DNA from: Amphimedon queenslandica | Lineage: Eukaryota > Porifera > Demospongiae > Haplosclerida > Niphatidae | Length of the DNA stretch: 64,000 bases | Direction of reading: 5' to 3' | NCBI RefSeq assembly: GCF_000090795.2 | Contig: NW_003546273.1 | Coordinates: 293,014-357,013 of the forward strand | In this document: positions 27,782-39,035 of the stretch, in pieces | Position numbering within the stretch: position 1 is the first letter of the stretch | Layout: each line of letters begins with the position of its first letter | The notes under the pieces: generated by a model | What the model saw: the letters and a program-made list of their open reading frames with translations, nothing else | What the model was told of the DNA's origin: nothing | Databases searched by the model: none | Position numbers and translations under genes: made by a program

Positions 27782-30700
27782 ATGAAGTATCTTAGTATCT
27801 TTGCTCTCTTTGTGGCTTTGTTCTCTTCTGCTCAGGGCCAATGTAAGTAGTAAATGTAGCTTAAGTAACCATGAATGCATGCAGGGGCAATGCATTTAGA
27901 ATGATCAACCCAGTGGTGTATAAATTTTCGATCTAAAGCGGTTGCCACACTCAAGTTGTATCCAAAAACGCATGCAGTTTGTAAATTTTGTATTGGGAGC
28001 CATGGCGTCATTGAGGCTTGAGCATATTTAGAATGAACTATTTGGTTTTGAGTCTACCAAGCATGCAATACTGATTCTCCCCCGATAACCAATAATTAAA
28101 TAGTCTACTCATCTTAAACACTTTTAATGTCTAATGTAACATATAATTGTAGATCGTGGAACTGTTCGACTAGTTAAAAATGGAGTTTCCTTATCGAATT
28201 TTTCATCTGGAATAGTTCAGATCTATTACGGTCCAAGCGGTTCTTACATGACCAGTTGGGGCAATATTTGTGATGATAGTTCATTTGATTATAATGAAGC
28301 TAATGTCATTTGTAACCAGTTGGGGTATGATGGAGTATCAACCTATGGTAGAGCTGGTAACACAACAAGGTAATGTGACCTTAAATCACAATGCATCAAT
28401 ACATGTATATGCACTTTGCACGGTTTAACTGGTTAATTGGGATTAAAAGGAAACTTACCATAAATCTTCTAAAAATTCGGCAAATTAAATTCACCTTAAA
28501 ATCAGTAATATTGAAAAATTAGAGGTTAAAATGTTTTTTTTTTTTACTTTTAAATAATTTTTATTGACTAAATTGGAGGGAGGGTCATTCTAAAGTCTCA
28601 GCTGCTTGGTAAGGTAGACTGAAGCAAGTGGTCATTCATGTGCCGAAATAAGAGGATTATGTCAAAATTAGAATACTCAGCCAGTAATTTTGCATAATCG
28701 AATAATTAGAGGTAATTTTGTGAAAATTTGGAAAAAATATTTAATTTGACGAAGTTAGAGTGTTGAATTTTTAGAAGATTTACGGTACTTCTTTCTCAAC
28801 TTTCTTCTGGTAAACAATGATCAAATAGTGATTAATCCTTCCTCACTTATATTATGTAAACAATGATACCAAAAAGGCACAACATCTGATTGATTATTAT
28901 TCATTTTCTAGCTATGGAACTGATGCTGCTGCTACAATTGTTGATGATGTTGACTGTTTCAGTAGTAGCTATTTGACACTCCAGCAATGCAGCCTTTCAA
29001 CAGATATTAAATCCTCTTGTATCAGTGACAGTGAAGATGTCTATGTATCATGCTGTAAGTATACATCATAACAATAAAATTTAATCAAAATTCTTTTCAC
29101 AGATACTACTAGAATCTGGGAAAATCCTTATCCTGGACAGATTCGTCTACAAGGAGGTACTTATACAAGTTTTGGTAGACTGGAAGTATATTGTAATGGA
29201 CAGTGGGGTACAGTATGTGATGATAGCTTTGATGCAACTGATGCTAGAGCTGCCTGCCGTCAGTTAGGATACAGTGATTACACCCCATATGTGTCTGGAA
29301 ACTTGTTAGTAGTCCTGCTTATGAATAATTAATGTTTATAGTTTTATGTTATTACTTGTCATTGATTTGTGTTGCATATATTCTTCTTCATTTAGTGCTG
29401 GGCCTAGTTCTCAACCTATTTGGTTGAACAATGTCACTTGTAGCAGCACTTCAAATTGTCTTGCTACTTGTGAATCTTGTCCAGCTACACAATATCATAA
29501 CTGTGGGCACAATAGAGATGTGGTTTTAGGATGTGGTAGGTTATAAGTTACAAAATGGAGCACTAACTTTGATATTTTCCTTACACAGAATTTGATGATT
29601 TCTATATTTTTTCCAGCAATACACTGAGGACATGTCAATATGCTACATTGCCAGGCAAGCCTCAACAATTAATAATAATTTTGAGTCATAGACATTACAT
29701 TTGTTTGCACAATAAATACATGAGGTTTTAAACAAAAAAGTTTGTCATTGAGCACAATATCAGCAGAATGAAACAAAACTTCCCATTTATTGTTTGCCAA
29801 TATTTATTATAACGTTTTTAATTTATAATTGTAGATCGTGGAACTGTTCGACTAATTAGAAATGGAGTTTTCCTATCAACTTATTCATCTGGAATAGTTC
29901 AGATTTATTATGGTTCAAGTTCCTCCACTGCAAGCAGATGGGGCAATATTTGTTATGATACTTCATTTGCTAGCACTGAAGCTAATGTCATTTGTAACCA
30001 GTTGGGGTATAATGGAGTATCAACCTATGGTGGAGCTGGTAGCACAACAAGGTAATGTGACCTTAATTAAATTACAATACAACAATACATGTATTGATGT
30101 GTGTATATGCACTTTATCTATTGGCATTTTGTAAACCCTAACCTTATGGTAGGTTTTAGGGTAGGAGTATTTATATCACATACCTGTTACTCACCATGCA
30201 TAAACAATGATCAATGATAAGACACACGCTTAAGGCGGGTTCTCAATAGGATGCATTGATTTTTGTGCTCTAGCATCACGACCAGAAGTACTGTATAAAC
30301 CAATGGGAACATGTGTCAATGCGTCAGAATAGAAAACATTTCTAATCTGACGCATTGATGCATGCTCCCATTGGTTTATACAGCACTTCCGGTCGTGACG
30401 CTAGCACAAGAAAATCAATGCGTCATACTGAGAACCCAGCTTTACACACTGTATTTATTGGGATTACAGTACTTAGGATTCACCCTCACCTCAGGTTCCA
30501 ATTAGCTATAAATGTAATCCCTGAGAATTGATGTACAACCTATTAAGTAGCCTAATAGAGTTAGTAACCTATTCTACTAGTATTGAAAAATCTAGTACAA
30601 TGATTAATGACTCATCCAGGCCCACCAAAAATTTTGTACAGTAATTTAAAATTAACTTTTCAGTGTAAACTGCGAATCATGACTATGACATGACTAGCCA

Positions 30701-32031
30701 TGACTTCCATGACTGCCTGAATAGCCACAACTATGTAAATTGTACAGCATAACTATGCAAAAAAAATTTGACTTCCAATGCATGCATGCTTTACATCACC
30801 AATGCCCACACAAAGATTCAATCCTAGATCTGCCCTGGATTTGTGTGCATGCACATTGTACTGGTATCAATAATTCTCATGTAGTACATGTTTTTGAAGG
30901 ATCGTACATGTAAATAATCAAAGGGCACAATATCCTTCCTCACTTATAATGTATTGTGTAGACAATGCATGATGAAGCATATTTCAGGCTGTAAATATTT
31001 TAGTTCAATATCAATATCATTTAGCTATGGGACTGATGCTGCTGCTACAATCCTTGATGATGTGAACTGTGCCAGTAGTAGCTATTTGACTCTCCAGCAA
31101 TGCAGCCTTTCAACAGTTATTAAATCCTCTTGTGTCAGTAACAGTGAAGATGTTTATGTATCATGCTGTAAGTTATACCATCAGGCATGAATTAAATTTA
31201 ATCAAAATTCTATTTACAGATACTACTAGAATCTGGAATAATCCTTATCCTGGACAGATTCGTCTACAAGGAGGTAATTATTCAAGTTATGGTAGACTGG
31301 AAGTATATTGTAATGGACAGTGGGGTACAGTATGTGATGATACCTTTGGTCCAACTGATGCTAGAGTTGCCTGCCGTCAGTTAGGATACAGTGATTACGA
31401 TTCATATTTCACTGATAACATACTGTTAGTAAAATTAATCATGCACAATAGTTTCATGTTGTCACTAGTGTCATGTATTTCTTCTTTATAGTGCCGGGTC
31501 CAGCTCTCAACCTATTTGGTTGGACAATGTTTTTTGCTTCAGTTCATACAATTGTCTTGCTAATTGTCAAATGTGTCCCTCTTCACAAAGCTCTAGATGT
31601 GAACACAGTCAAGATGTGATTATAAGATGTAGTAAGTTATATATATATAGCATCACAAATGCTGAAAGCTGTTTGGTAATGAAAAAGGTTGATTTTTCTC
31701 ATTAAACAGGATATGGTTATGGTACTGCATCCAGTAATACACTGAGCACCTGTCAGTATGCTGACTCACGTAATTATATCAATAAAATGATATTGTAATT
31801 ATTATATAATGCTAATTTATAGGTATTGACATTGGAGCTATCATTGGAGGAGTGATTGCAGCTTTTGTCATATGCTGTGTCCTCATAATATCAATACCAA
31901 TATGTATATGTTGCTGTTTGGGTGTTGGAATAGAAGCTGCTACTCGTGGTGGTAATAAAACAAAGAATGTTGTTACTGGAGCAGCCACCATGGATACTAA
32001 AACTGAAGTTGTTACTGTATCAAACGCATAA
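27782..32031 (+). CDS. four-SRCR membrane receptor (SRCR gene 6)
   Basis: Exons 27782-27842, 28153-28369, 28912-29054, 29103-29304, 29396-29535, 29589-29654, 29835-30051, 31025-31167, 31220-31424, 31492-31631, 31710-31769, 31823-32031; 600 residues. Signal peptide [10 protein letters not shown]...AQGQ. SRCR-1/2 are followed by a stalk exon that splices straight into a second SRCR-1/2 pair ([13 protein letters not shown]) instead of a TM exon. Then a stalk, a TM ([20 protein letters not shown]) and a tail of ~40 residues without Pro repeats. Intron 6 has a GC donor (GCAAGC). The pair-plus-stalk is repeated in phase 1, the simplest signature of internal duplication. Two MITE-like elements sit in its introns. 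Confidence 0.86.
28456..28787. mobile_element. MITE-like element in intron 2 of SRCR gene 6
   Basis: Terminal inverted repeats of 23 bp with one mismatch: TACCATAAATCTTCTAAAAA on the left, its complement TTTTTAGAAGATTTACGGTA on the right. AT-rich body, no ORF. Confidence 0.75.
30233..30441. mobile_element. 209-bp MITE with TTA target duplication
   Basis: Flanked by TTA at 30230-30232 and 30442-30444. Arms begin AGGCGGGTTCTCAATAGG and end CATACTGAGAACCCAGCT. Inner pairing extends through AAATCAATGCGTCA and CCAATGGGA/TCCCATTGG, so nearly the whole element folds on itself. The TTA duplication is typical of PIF/Harbinger-derived MITEs. It lies in the intron between exons 7 and 8 of SRCR gene 6. 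Confidence 0.8.
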
Positions 32032-32291
32032 CAGAGTTGTGCCAACTGCTTGAGAGTACTTTTAATAACAATTAGTGTGTTTAGTTATTGTGCTGATTTT
32101 GTGGTAGTTTTTTTAGCAGAACATCACTGGAAGGAAGCGAATGCTTAATGTAAAACATTAAGGGCCATGCAAGCCTAAGCTAGCAAAGCATTTATATTGA
32201 CCTATCATAGGCTATGATAGATTGCAATCCAAATTTCATAGCATGTATGATGGGTCTATCTGGTCAGCTTTTGATTCTCTACCAAGTTAGA

Positions 32292-33158
32292 TGGCTCCAG
32301 CTCTTGTGTAGTTGGTGGCTGTGCTGTTCTTTGGGCCAGCGTAAGTAGATTTAGTACAAATATTGCATCACAGTGCTCAAAATTCTATTCACAGATACTA
32401 CTAGAATCTGGAATAATCCTTATGCTGGACAGATTCGTCTACAAGGAGGTGCTTATTCAAGTTATGGTAGACTGGAAGTATATTGTAATGGACAGTGGGG
32501 TACAGTGTGTGAGGATAGTTTTGGCATTACTGATGCTAGAGTTGTCTGTCGTCAGTTAGGATACAGTAACTATGTTACTGCAACCAGATTGTTAGTATTA
32601 TTAATGCATGCATGTGCATGTGTTTCTCTTATTATAATTATAGGCCTGGAACTGTTTCTCAACCTATTTGGCTTGACAAGGTCATAAGTGTACCAGTTCA
32701 TCCAATTGTCTTGCTTATTGTGAATCTTGTCCAGCTACACAATATCATAACTGTGTACACAATGAAGATGTGACCTTGGGATGTGGTAAGCTATTGTGCT
32801 GTAAATTATGTACTAAAATTAAATCAGATTATGAGTTATAAGAATTTATTTTATTACAGAATTTAATTCTAATTTTACTACATCCTCCAATACCTTGAGC
32901 ACCTGTCGATATGCTGACTCTACATCAAGTAATTAAATAATATCAATAAAATAATAATGAGATTATTATTATTTAGGTGGTACCAGTGATGCAGTGATTG
33001 GAATTATATTTGGGATTATAATATTCATGGGTATATGTTGCTGCTGTTTCAGTATTTGTATTTGCATTGGTTGCAGCCAGAAAAGAAGAGAATATGTATT
33101 CACATACTTTATACCAGTGAAAAGTGATACACGAAAACAAGGACTAATTATATTTTAA
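32292..33158 (+). pseudogene. SRCR gene 7, 5'-truncated relic
   Basis: A diverged signal exon is recognisable at about 32292-32340 (GCTGTGCTGTTCTTTGGGCC) but carries an in-frame TAG. SRCR-1 exons are absent. SRCR-2 exons remain at 32395-32590 and 32644-32785; the second is 142 bases instead of 140, shifting the frame so the cysteines are lost. Stalk (32860-32928) and TM/tail (32977-33158) exons are intact, with TM AVIGIIFGIIIFMGICCCC and an unusual tail ending KQGLIIF. No functional protein is expected unless exons are borrowed. Confidence 0.8.
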
Positions 33159-33548
33159 TTATTAATTGCTTAGCATTGGTTAGTAAACAGATTATTTTTG
33201 TTATAGCTGGACCAGTTAGATCTAGTGTTAGTGAGTGAATTTGATTAGATATGTTGATTTTATTAGTTAATTGTGTTATTAGTTTGTGAGAAACAGAAAA
33301 CTTAATTGATTGTTATTAGATACTCTTGATGTTATTGGTTGCGTTCTTAGTTTTTAGATATTATACACAATGTATAATATCTGATACATAACTTTAGGCC
33401 ATGTGATACCATGTGGGTTGATCATTAACTGGGTGGACAAGTAGGCGGGATGATAATTATAAGTAGCTTATGAATAGTTTAATGTGTTATTGCCTTTCAG
33501 TCTTTCTGCTTTAGCTGCTGTTGGTGGTCTAGCAATTGCAAGCTGATA
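33159..33548. other. intergenic promoter region of SRCR gene 8
   Basis: No gene. Carries the diverged CATGTGATACCATGTGGG element at 33400-33417. The leader GCTGCTGTTGGTGGTCTAGC directly before the ATG is shared with SRCR gene 5. Confidence 0.6.
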
Positions 33549-35446
33549 ATGAAGTTGCTCAGTATCTTTGCTCTCTTTGTGGCTTTGATATGTGCTGTTC
33601 AGGGCCAATGTAAGTAGTAAATGTATTAAGGGAGCTAGCATGCAGGGGAATGTATTTCAGCTTCTTGCAATGAATTTTTGATCTAAAGTTGCAGGTGAAA
33701 TGTTTTTTGTTACATTGCCAAGTCATTTGTTATTGAAGATGATACATGTAGAAAGAAATATAATTTTATATTAGTGTAGCTTAAGGCTAAGTGTTTTTGC
33801 AATTTAATATTTATTATTATTGTAGATCGTGGAACTGTTCGACTTTTTAGAAGTGGATCTTTCTCATCAGCTTATTCTGCTGGAATAGTTCAGATTTATT
33901 ATGGTTCAATTTCTTTCAGTAACAGTTGGGGTAACATTTGTGATGATATTTCATTTGGTTACAGTGAAGCTAATGTCATTTGTAACCAGTTGGGGTATAA
34001 TGGAGTATCAACCTATGGTAGAGCTGGGAGCACATCAAGGTAATGTGACCTTAATTAAATTACAATACATCAATACCTGTATTTATGTGTGTATATGCAC
34101 TTTGTCTATTGGTATTCACGCCCTAACCTTATGCTAAGAGTATATAGCAGTTTTAAAATCACATATGCCTGTACTCCCAAACTTACTTCTTTATAGGTAT
34201 GCAAACAATGTTGTCTCAAAAGGACTCATGTATCTGCAAAATTATTTTGATTAATAAACATTCTTTTCTAGCTATGGAACTGATGCTGCTGCTACAATTG
34301 TTGATGATGTTGACTGTGCCAGTAGTAGCTATTTGACACTGGAGCAATGCAGCCTCTCAACAAGTATTAAATCCTCTTGCACCAGTAACAGTGAAGATGC
34401 ATATGTATCATGTTGTAACTATAGTCAATACCATGCAAGCAATAACAATATTCAATCCAAATTCCCTTTATAGATACTACTAGAATCTGGAATAATCCTT
34501 ATTCTGGACAGATTCGTCTACAAGGAGGTACTTATTCAAGTTATGGTAGACTGGAAGTATATTGTAATGGACAGTGGGGTACAGTGTGTGATGATAGCTT
34601 TGGTCCAACTGATGCTAGAGTTGCCTGCCGTTAGTTAGGATACAGTGATTACAGCACATATACTGGAAACCTGTTAGTAAACTTGCTTATGAACAATAAT
34701 ATGTTTACAGTTTCATGTTATCACTTTTCATTATTCATATAGTCCTGGGTCAAGCTCTCAACCTATTTGGTTGGACAATGTCATTTGTAGCAGCAGTTCA
34801 ACTTGTCTTGCCTATTGTGAATCTTGTTCTTCTTCACAATATCATAACTGTAGACACAGTGAAGATGTGGCTTTGGGATGTGGTAAGTTATAGTCACTGA
34901 ATGTTGTTTGATAACAAAATTTGATATTTTCCTTACACAGAATTTAATAGTTCCTATACTACAACTACATCCAGTAATACATTGAATACCTGTCAATATG
35001 CTGACTCTTTATCATCAGGTAAATCTATCAATAAAATATGGTAATCATTAATTATAATACCTATAATTAATAGTTAGGCCACTCCAATAAGATTCATAGT
35101 TTCCCATTACAGAGGCGGGCCTGATGCGGGCGGGCGGGTTTGTTCATTTTCATTAAATTTATTCATTATCAGCTGTATAAATTGCTTGTATAATCAATGA
35201 AAAACCGCAATAATGAATAGCGATGCGGCCCCATGCGGGCGGGTAATGGGAAACAAGGAATCAAATTGGAGTGGCCTTAACATTGGAGGCATCATTGGAG
35301 GTGTTATTGCAGGAATTGTTGTATGCATTGCTCTTATAGTAGCAATACCAATATGCATATGTTGCTGTTTGGGTGTTGGAATTGGTGCTGCTGTTCGTGG
35401 CAGTAGTAGAACAACAAACACTGTTGTTACTGGAGCTTATCCTTAA
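33549..35446 (+). pseudogene. SRCR gene 8, nonsense mutation and MITE-disrupted TM exon
   Basis: Exons 33549-33609, 33826-34039, 34272-34414, 34474-34672, 34743-34882, 34941-35018; TM exon ~35280-35446 interrupted at its 5' end. Two independent lesions. In exon 4 the conserved CGT CAG has become CGT TAG (stop 34632-34634). A 200-bp MITE with TTA duplications lies three bases into the last exon, introducing stops before the TM segment. Everything else matches SRCR gene 9 closely: signal peptide MKLLSIFALF...VQGQ, SRCR-1 [41 protein letters not shown]. At most a secreted single SRCR plus part of a second could be made. Confidence 0.85.
35077..35276. mobile_element. 200-bp MITE inserted in coding exon, TTA target duplication
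   Basis: Perfect 12-bp ends GGCCACTCCAAT / ATTGGAGTGGCC, then subterminal pairing GTTTCCCATTAC / GTAATGGGAAAC. TTA flanks on both sides (35074-35076, 35277-35279). Removing one TTA and the element restores the TTAACATTGGAGG start seen in paralogous TM exons, so the empty site is known. PIF/Harbinger-type MITE by end structure and TSD. Confidence 0.92.
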
Positions 35447-35606
35447 CTGATGTTATGGAGTACGGTGTCAAGTGCTTGTTTGAGAGTACTTTTATTAACA
35501 TTTGGTGTGTTTTTAGTTTTTTTTTGTAGTTTTGTTGCAGGAAATTTTTTATTTGCTTTTTAATCTAGTGACATTAAAGGCATAAAATGCACCAAGTGCA
35601 TATGTG

Positions 35607-35631
35607 TGCTCATGACCACACCCAAAACTCC
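35607..35631 (+). promoter_or_regulatory. conserved CACACCC promoter element, SRCR gene 9
   Basis: Undisturbed version of the element: TGCTCATGACCACACCCAAA, followed by the TATA-like CTATATAATAGC, with the ATG at 35697. Confidence 0.6.
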
Positions 35632-35696
35632 AGCTATATAATAGCTTAGCTAGCTAGCTGCAAGGCACAGTCCCAGTGGGCAAGGTGTAGCTAATT

Positions 35697-37752
35697 ATGA
35701 AGTATCTTAGTATCTTTACTCTCTTTGTGGCTTTGTTTTGTGCTGTTCACGGTCAATGTAAGTAGTAATGTAGCTTAAGTAACTATGAATGCATGCAGGG
35801 GCAATGCATTTAGAATCAGCCCTGCATGTTGTATGATAAATTTTTGATCTAAAGTTGCCACACTCAAGTTGTATCCAAAAACGCAGTTTGTAAATTTTAT
35901 ATTGGGAGCTATGGTGTGATTGAGGATTGAGCATATTCAGAATTATAACTACTTGGTTTTGGGTCTACTATCATCTGCAGTGCAATTTTGAACTTGATAC
36001 TGAATTCTCCTCCAATAAAATAGTGTATTTATCTTAAACACTTTTAATGCTAACATAACACATAATTTTAGATCGTGGAACTGTTCGACTTGTTAGAAGT
36101 GGAGTTTTCTCATCAACTTATACAGCTGGAATAGTTCAGATCTATTACTTCACCAGTTCCTCCAGTACAAACAGATGGGGTAATATTTGTGATGATACTT
36201 CATTTGCTAGCACTGAAGCTAGTGTCATTTGTAACCAGTTGGGGTATGATGGAGCATCATTCTATGGTAGAGCTGGTAGCACAACAAGGTAATGTGACCT
36301 TAAATTACAATACATCAATACATGTATTTATGTGTGGATATGCACACTATTTATTGGCATTCACACCTTAACCTTATAGTAGGTGTTAGGGTAGGAGTAG
36401 ATATAGCAGTTATTACTCTGAAATCACATGTACTCCTTTCTCACCTATTGTACAAACAATCATATGATCAACTTGTCAATTACTCCTTCCCAAAAAGGCA
36501 CATCTGTAAATATTTTGATTGATAATCATTACTTTTGTAGCTATGGGACTGATACTGCTGCTACAGTCCTTGATGATGTGAACTGTTTCAGTAGTAGCTA
36601 TTTGACACTCCAGCAATGCAGCCTGTCAACAATTATCAAATCCTCTTGCACCAGTGACAGTGAAGATGCATATGTATCATGCTGTAAGTATAGTCAATAC
36701 CATGCAAGCAATAACAATATTCAATCAAAATTCTATTCACAGATACTACTAGAATCTGGAATAATCCTTATTCTGGACAGATTCGTCTACAAGGAGGTAC
36801 TTATTCAAGTTATGGTAGACTGGAAGTATATTGTAATGGACAGTGGGGTACAGTATGTGATGATAGCTTTGGCTCAACTGATGCTAGAGTTGCCTGCCGT
36901 CAGTTAGGATACAGTGATTACAGCACATATACTGGAAATCTGTTAGTAAAGCTTATGAAAGTTAAAATATTAGGATATCTATGCTATGCATTTATTCATT
37001 ATACTATAGTGCTGGGTCTAGTTCTCAACCTATTTGGTTGGACAATGTCATTTGTACCAGCAGCACTTCAACTTGTCTTGCCTATTGTGAGTCTTGTCCC
37101 TCTTCACAATATCATAACTGTATTCATAGTGAAGATGTTGCTTTGGGATGTGGTAAGTTATAGTCACTGAGTTTCGTTTGATGATATTTTCCTTACACAG
37201 AATTTGATAGTTCCTATACTTCATCCACTAATACACTGAGTACCTGTCAATATGCTGACTCTTTATCATCAGGTTAGTATATCAATAGAATAATAGTAAT
37301 CATGAAGTATCATGTACTTAATAGTTACTAGCAGCATTGCTGCTATCATTGGAGGTGTTATTGCAGGAATTGTTGTATGCATTGCTATTATAGTAGCAAT
37401 ACCAATATGCATATGTTGCTGTTTGGGTGTTGGAATTGGTGCTGCTGCTCGTGGCAGTAATAGAACTACAGCAACTGTTGTTACTGGAGCAGCTACTACA
37501 ACTGATGTTGTTGCTGTATCAACCACCACTACTAATACTAGTAATCTTGCTGCACCTCCTCCTCCTGCTTATGATCAACAACCACCACCTCCTGCAGCTT
37601 ATCCTGCTACTGGTTATGATGCAGAAAAAGCTCCTTATCCACCTCAGCAGGGATATCCTGCTCAGCCTGGCTATCCACCACAACAGGGATACCCTGCTCA
37701 GCCTGGTTACCCTCCACAGCAGCAGGGTTATGGTTATCCTCCTCCTTATTAA
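35697..37752 (+). CDS. two-SRCR membrane receptor with GYP-repeat tail (SRCR gene 9)
   Basis: Exons 35697-35757, 36072-36288, 36541-36683, 36743-36941, 37010-37152, 37201-37272, 37325-37752; 420 residues. Signal peptide [10 protein letters not shown]...VHGQ; SRCR-1 ([19 protein letters not shown]); SRCR-2 ([20 protein letters not shown]); [22 protein letters not shown] followed by CICCCLGVG. The cytoplasmic tail is about 100 residues: a Thr/Val segment, [10 protein letters not shown], then repeats of [12 protein letters not shown], ending [12 protein letters not shown] and PPPY fit the PPxY WW-ligand pattern. The full Pro/Tyr tail makes this the best candidate signalling member of the MKLL/MKYL subfamily (inference). 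Confidence 0.9.
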
Positions 37753-37925
37753 GGACTTGTGCCAACTGATTGAGAGTACATTTATTAACATTTTGTGTGT
37801 TTAGTTATTGTGCTTCTTTTTGTAGTTTTGTAGTAGAAAAATTTTTAGTTGCTTTTTAATCTAGTGACATTTACAGACATAAAATGCATCAAAATGTATT
37901 GTGTGCTCATGGCCACACCCAAAAT

Positions 37926-38967
37926 TCTGGCTGGTCCAGACCAGAGGAGGTATGACACGGTTGACCTTTGATTAATAATTGCAAAGTTCAATTGCATTCC
38001 ATTGGTATCATGTGATGCAAAATGGCCACTAGTACCTCTTCTAGCAGTAATTTAAAGCATTAGAAAAGACCCAATGAGAATTTTATTGCTTCACTACAAA
38101 CTATGATGATTGCAGTTATTTTTAAAATCTTAAACTAGTGAAGATCTATTTATCTGATGAAGCAAAGAACAGGATCAAATTTAAGATGCCTTGTCTCTTT
38201 CTCCTTCTTATATTCATGTCNNNNNNNNNNNNNNNNNNNNNNNNNNNNNNNNNNNNNNNNNNNNNNNNNNNNNNNNNNNNNNNNNNNNNNNNNNNNNNNN
38301 NNNNNNNNNNNNNNNNNNNNNNNNNNNNNNNNNNNNNNNNNNNNNNNNNNNNNNNNNNNNNNNNNNNNNNNNNNNNNNNNNNNNNNNNNNNNNNNNNNNN
38401 NNNNNNNNNNNNNNNNNNNNNNNNNNNNNNNNNNNNNNNNNNNNNNNNNNNNNNNNNNNNNNNNNNNNNNNNNNNNNNNNNNNNNNNNNNNNNNNNNNNN
38501 NNNNNNNNNNNNNNNNNNNNNNNNNNNNNNNNNNNNNNNNNNNNNNNNNNNNNNNNNNNNNNNNNNNNNNNNNNNNNNNNNNNNNNNNNNNTGCAGAAAC
38601 TATAATGATTTATGACAATCCTTGACAGTTCTGAGAATCACTAGTTCATGGAGAATATTTCTTTTTTGCTTATAGACATGAATATAAGAAGGAGAAAGAG
38701 ACAGTGCATCTTAAATTTGATCCTGTTCTTACTTCATCAGATAAATAGATCTTCACTAGTTTAAGATTTTAAAAATAACTGCAATCATCATAGTTTGTAG
38801 TGAAGCAATAAAATTCTCATTGGGTCTTTTCTGATGCTTTAAATTACTGCTAGAAGAGGTACTAGTGGCCATTTTGCATTACATGATATCAATGGAATGC
38901 AATTGAACTTTGCAATTATTAATCAAAGGTCAACTGTGTCATACCTCCCTGGTCTGGACCAGCCAGA
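37926..38967. mobile_element. large fold-back element in promoter of SRCR gene 10
   Basis: The left arm 37926-38220 pairs almost base for base with the right arm 38676-38967. Tips TCTGGCTGGTCCAGACC and GGTCTGGACCAGCCAGA; inner ends TATTCATGTC and GACATGAATA. Arms are ~290 bp. The loop contains the N gap and 84 known bases. It inserts just after the conserved CACACCC element and displaces it ~1.1 kb from the ATG. Related to the shorter element at 27293-27745. Confidence 0.85.
38221..38591. other. assembly gap (371 N)
   Basis: Unresolved bases at the centre of a long inverted repeat, a structure that commonly defeats assembly. Open frames across it are artefacts. Confidence 0.99.
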
Positions 38968-39035
38968 CATTTTTTGTTGTTGCTAGGGCGGGGCTCGCCC
39001 CAATTCTTGTATGGTCCAGCAATTGCAAGCTTATT

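Noticed and set aside
36428-36907. Long frame ending [20 protein letters not shown], recurring in several SRCR genes
   Set aside because: This is the +1 frame of the conserved SRCR-2 exon (ATACTACTAGAATCTGG) reached by reading through the intron. It recurs only because the exon is conserved.
37519-37791. Minus-strand Arg/Trp/Leu-rich frame over the tail of SRCR gene 9
   Set aside because: Antisense shadow of the Pro/Tyr repeat exon.
38138-38625. Open frames through the N region
   Set aside because: They consist almost entirely of unknown bases in a non-coding fold-back element.
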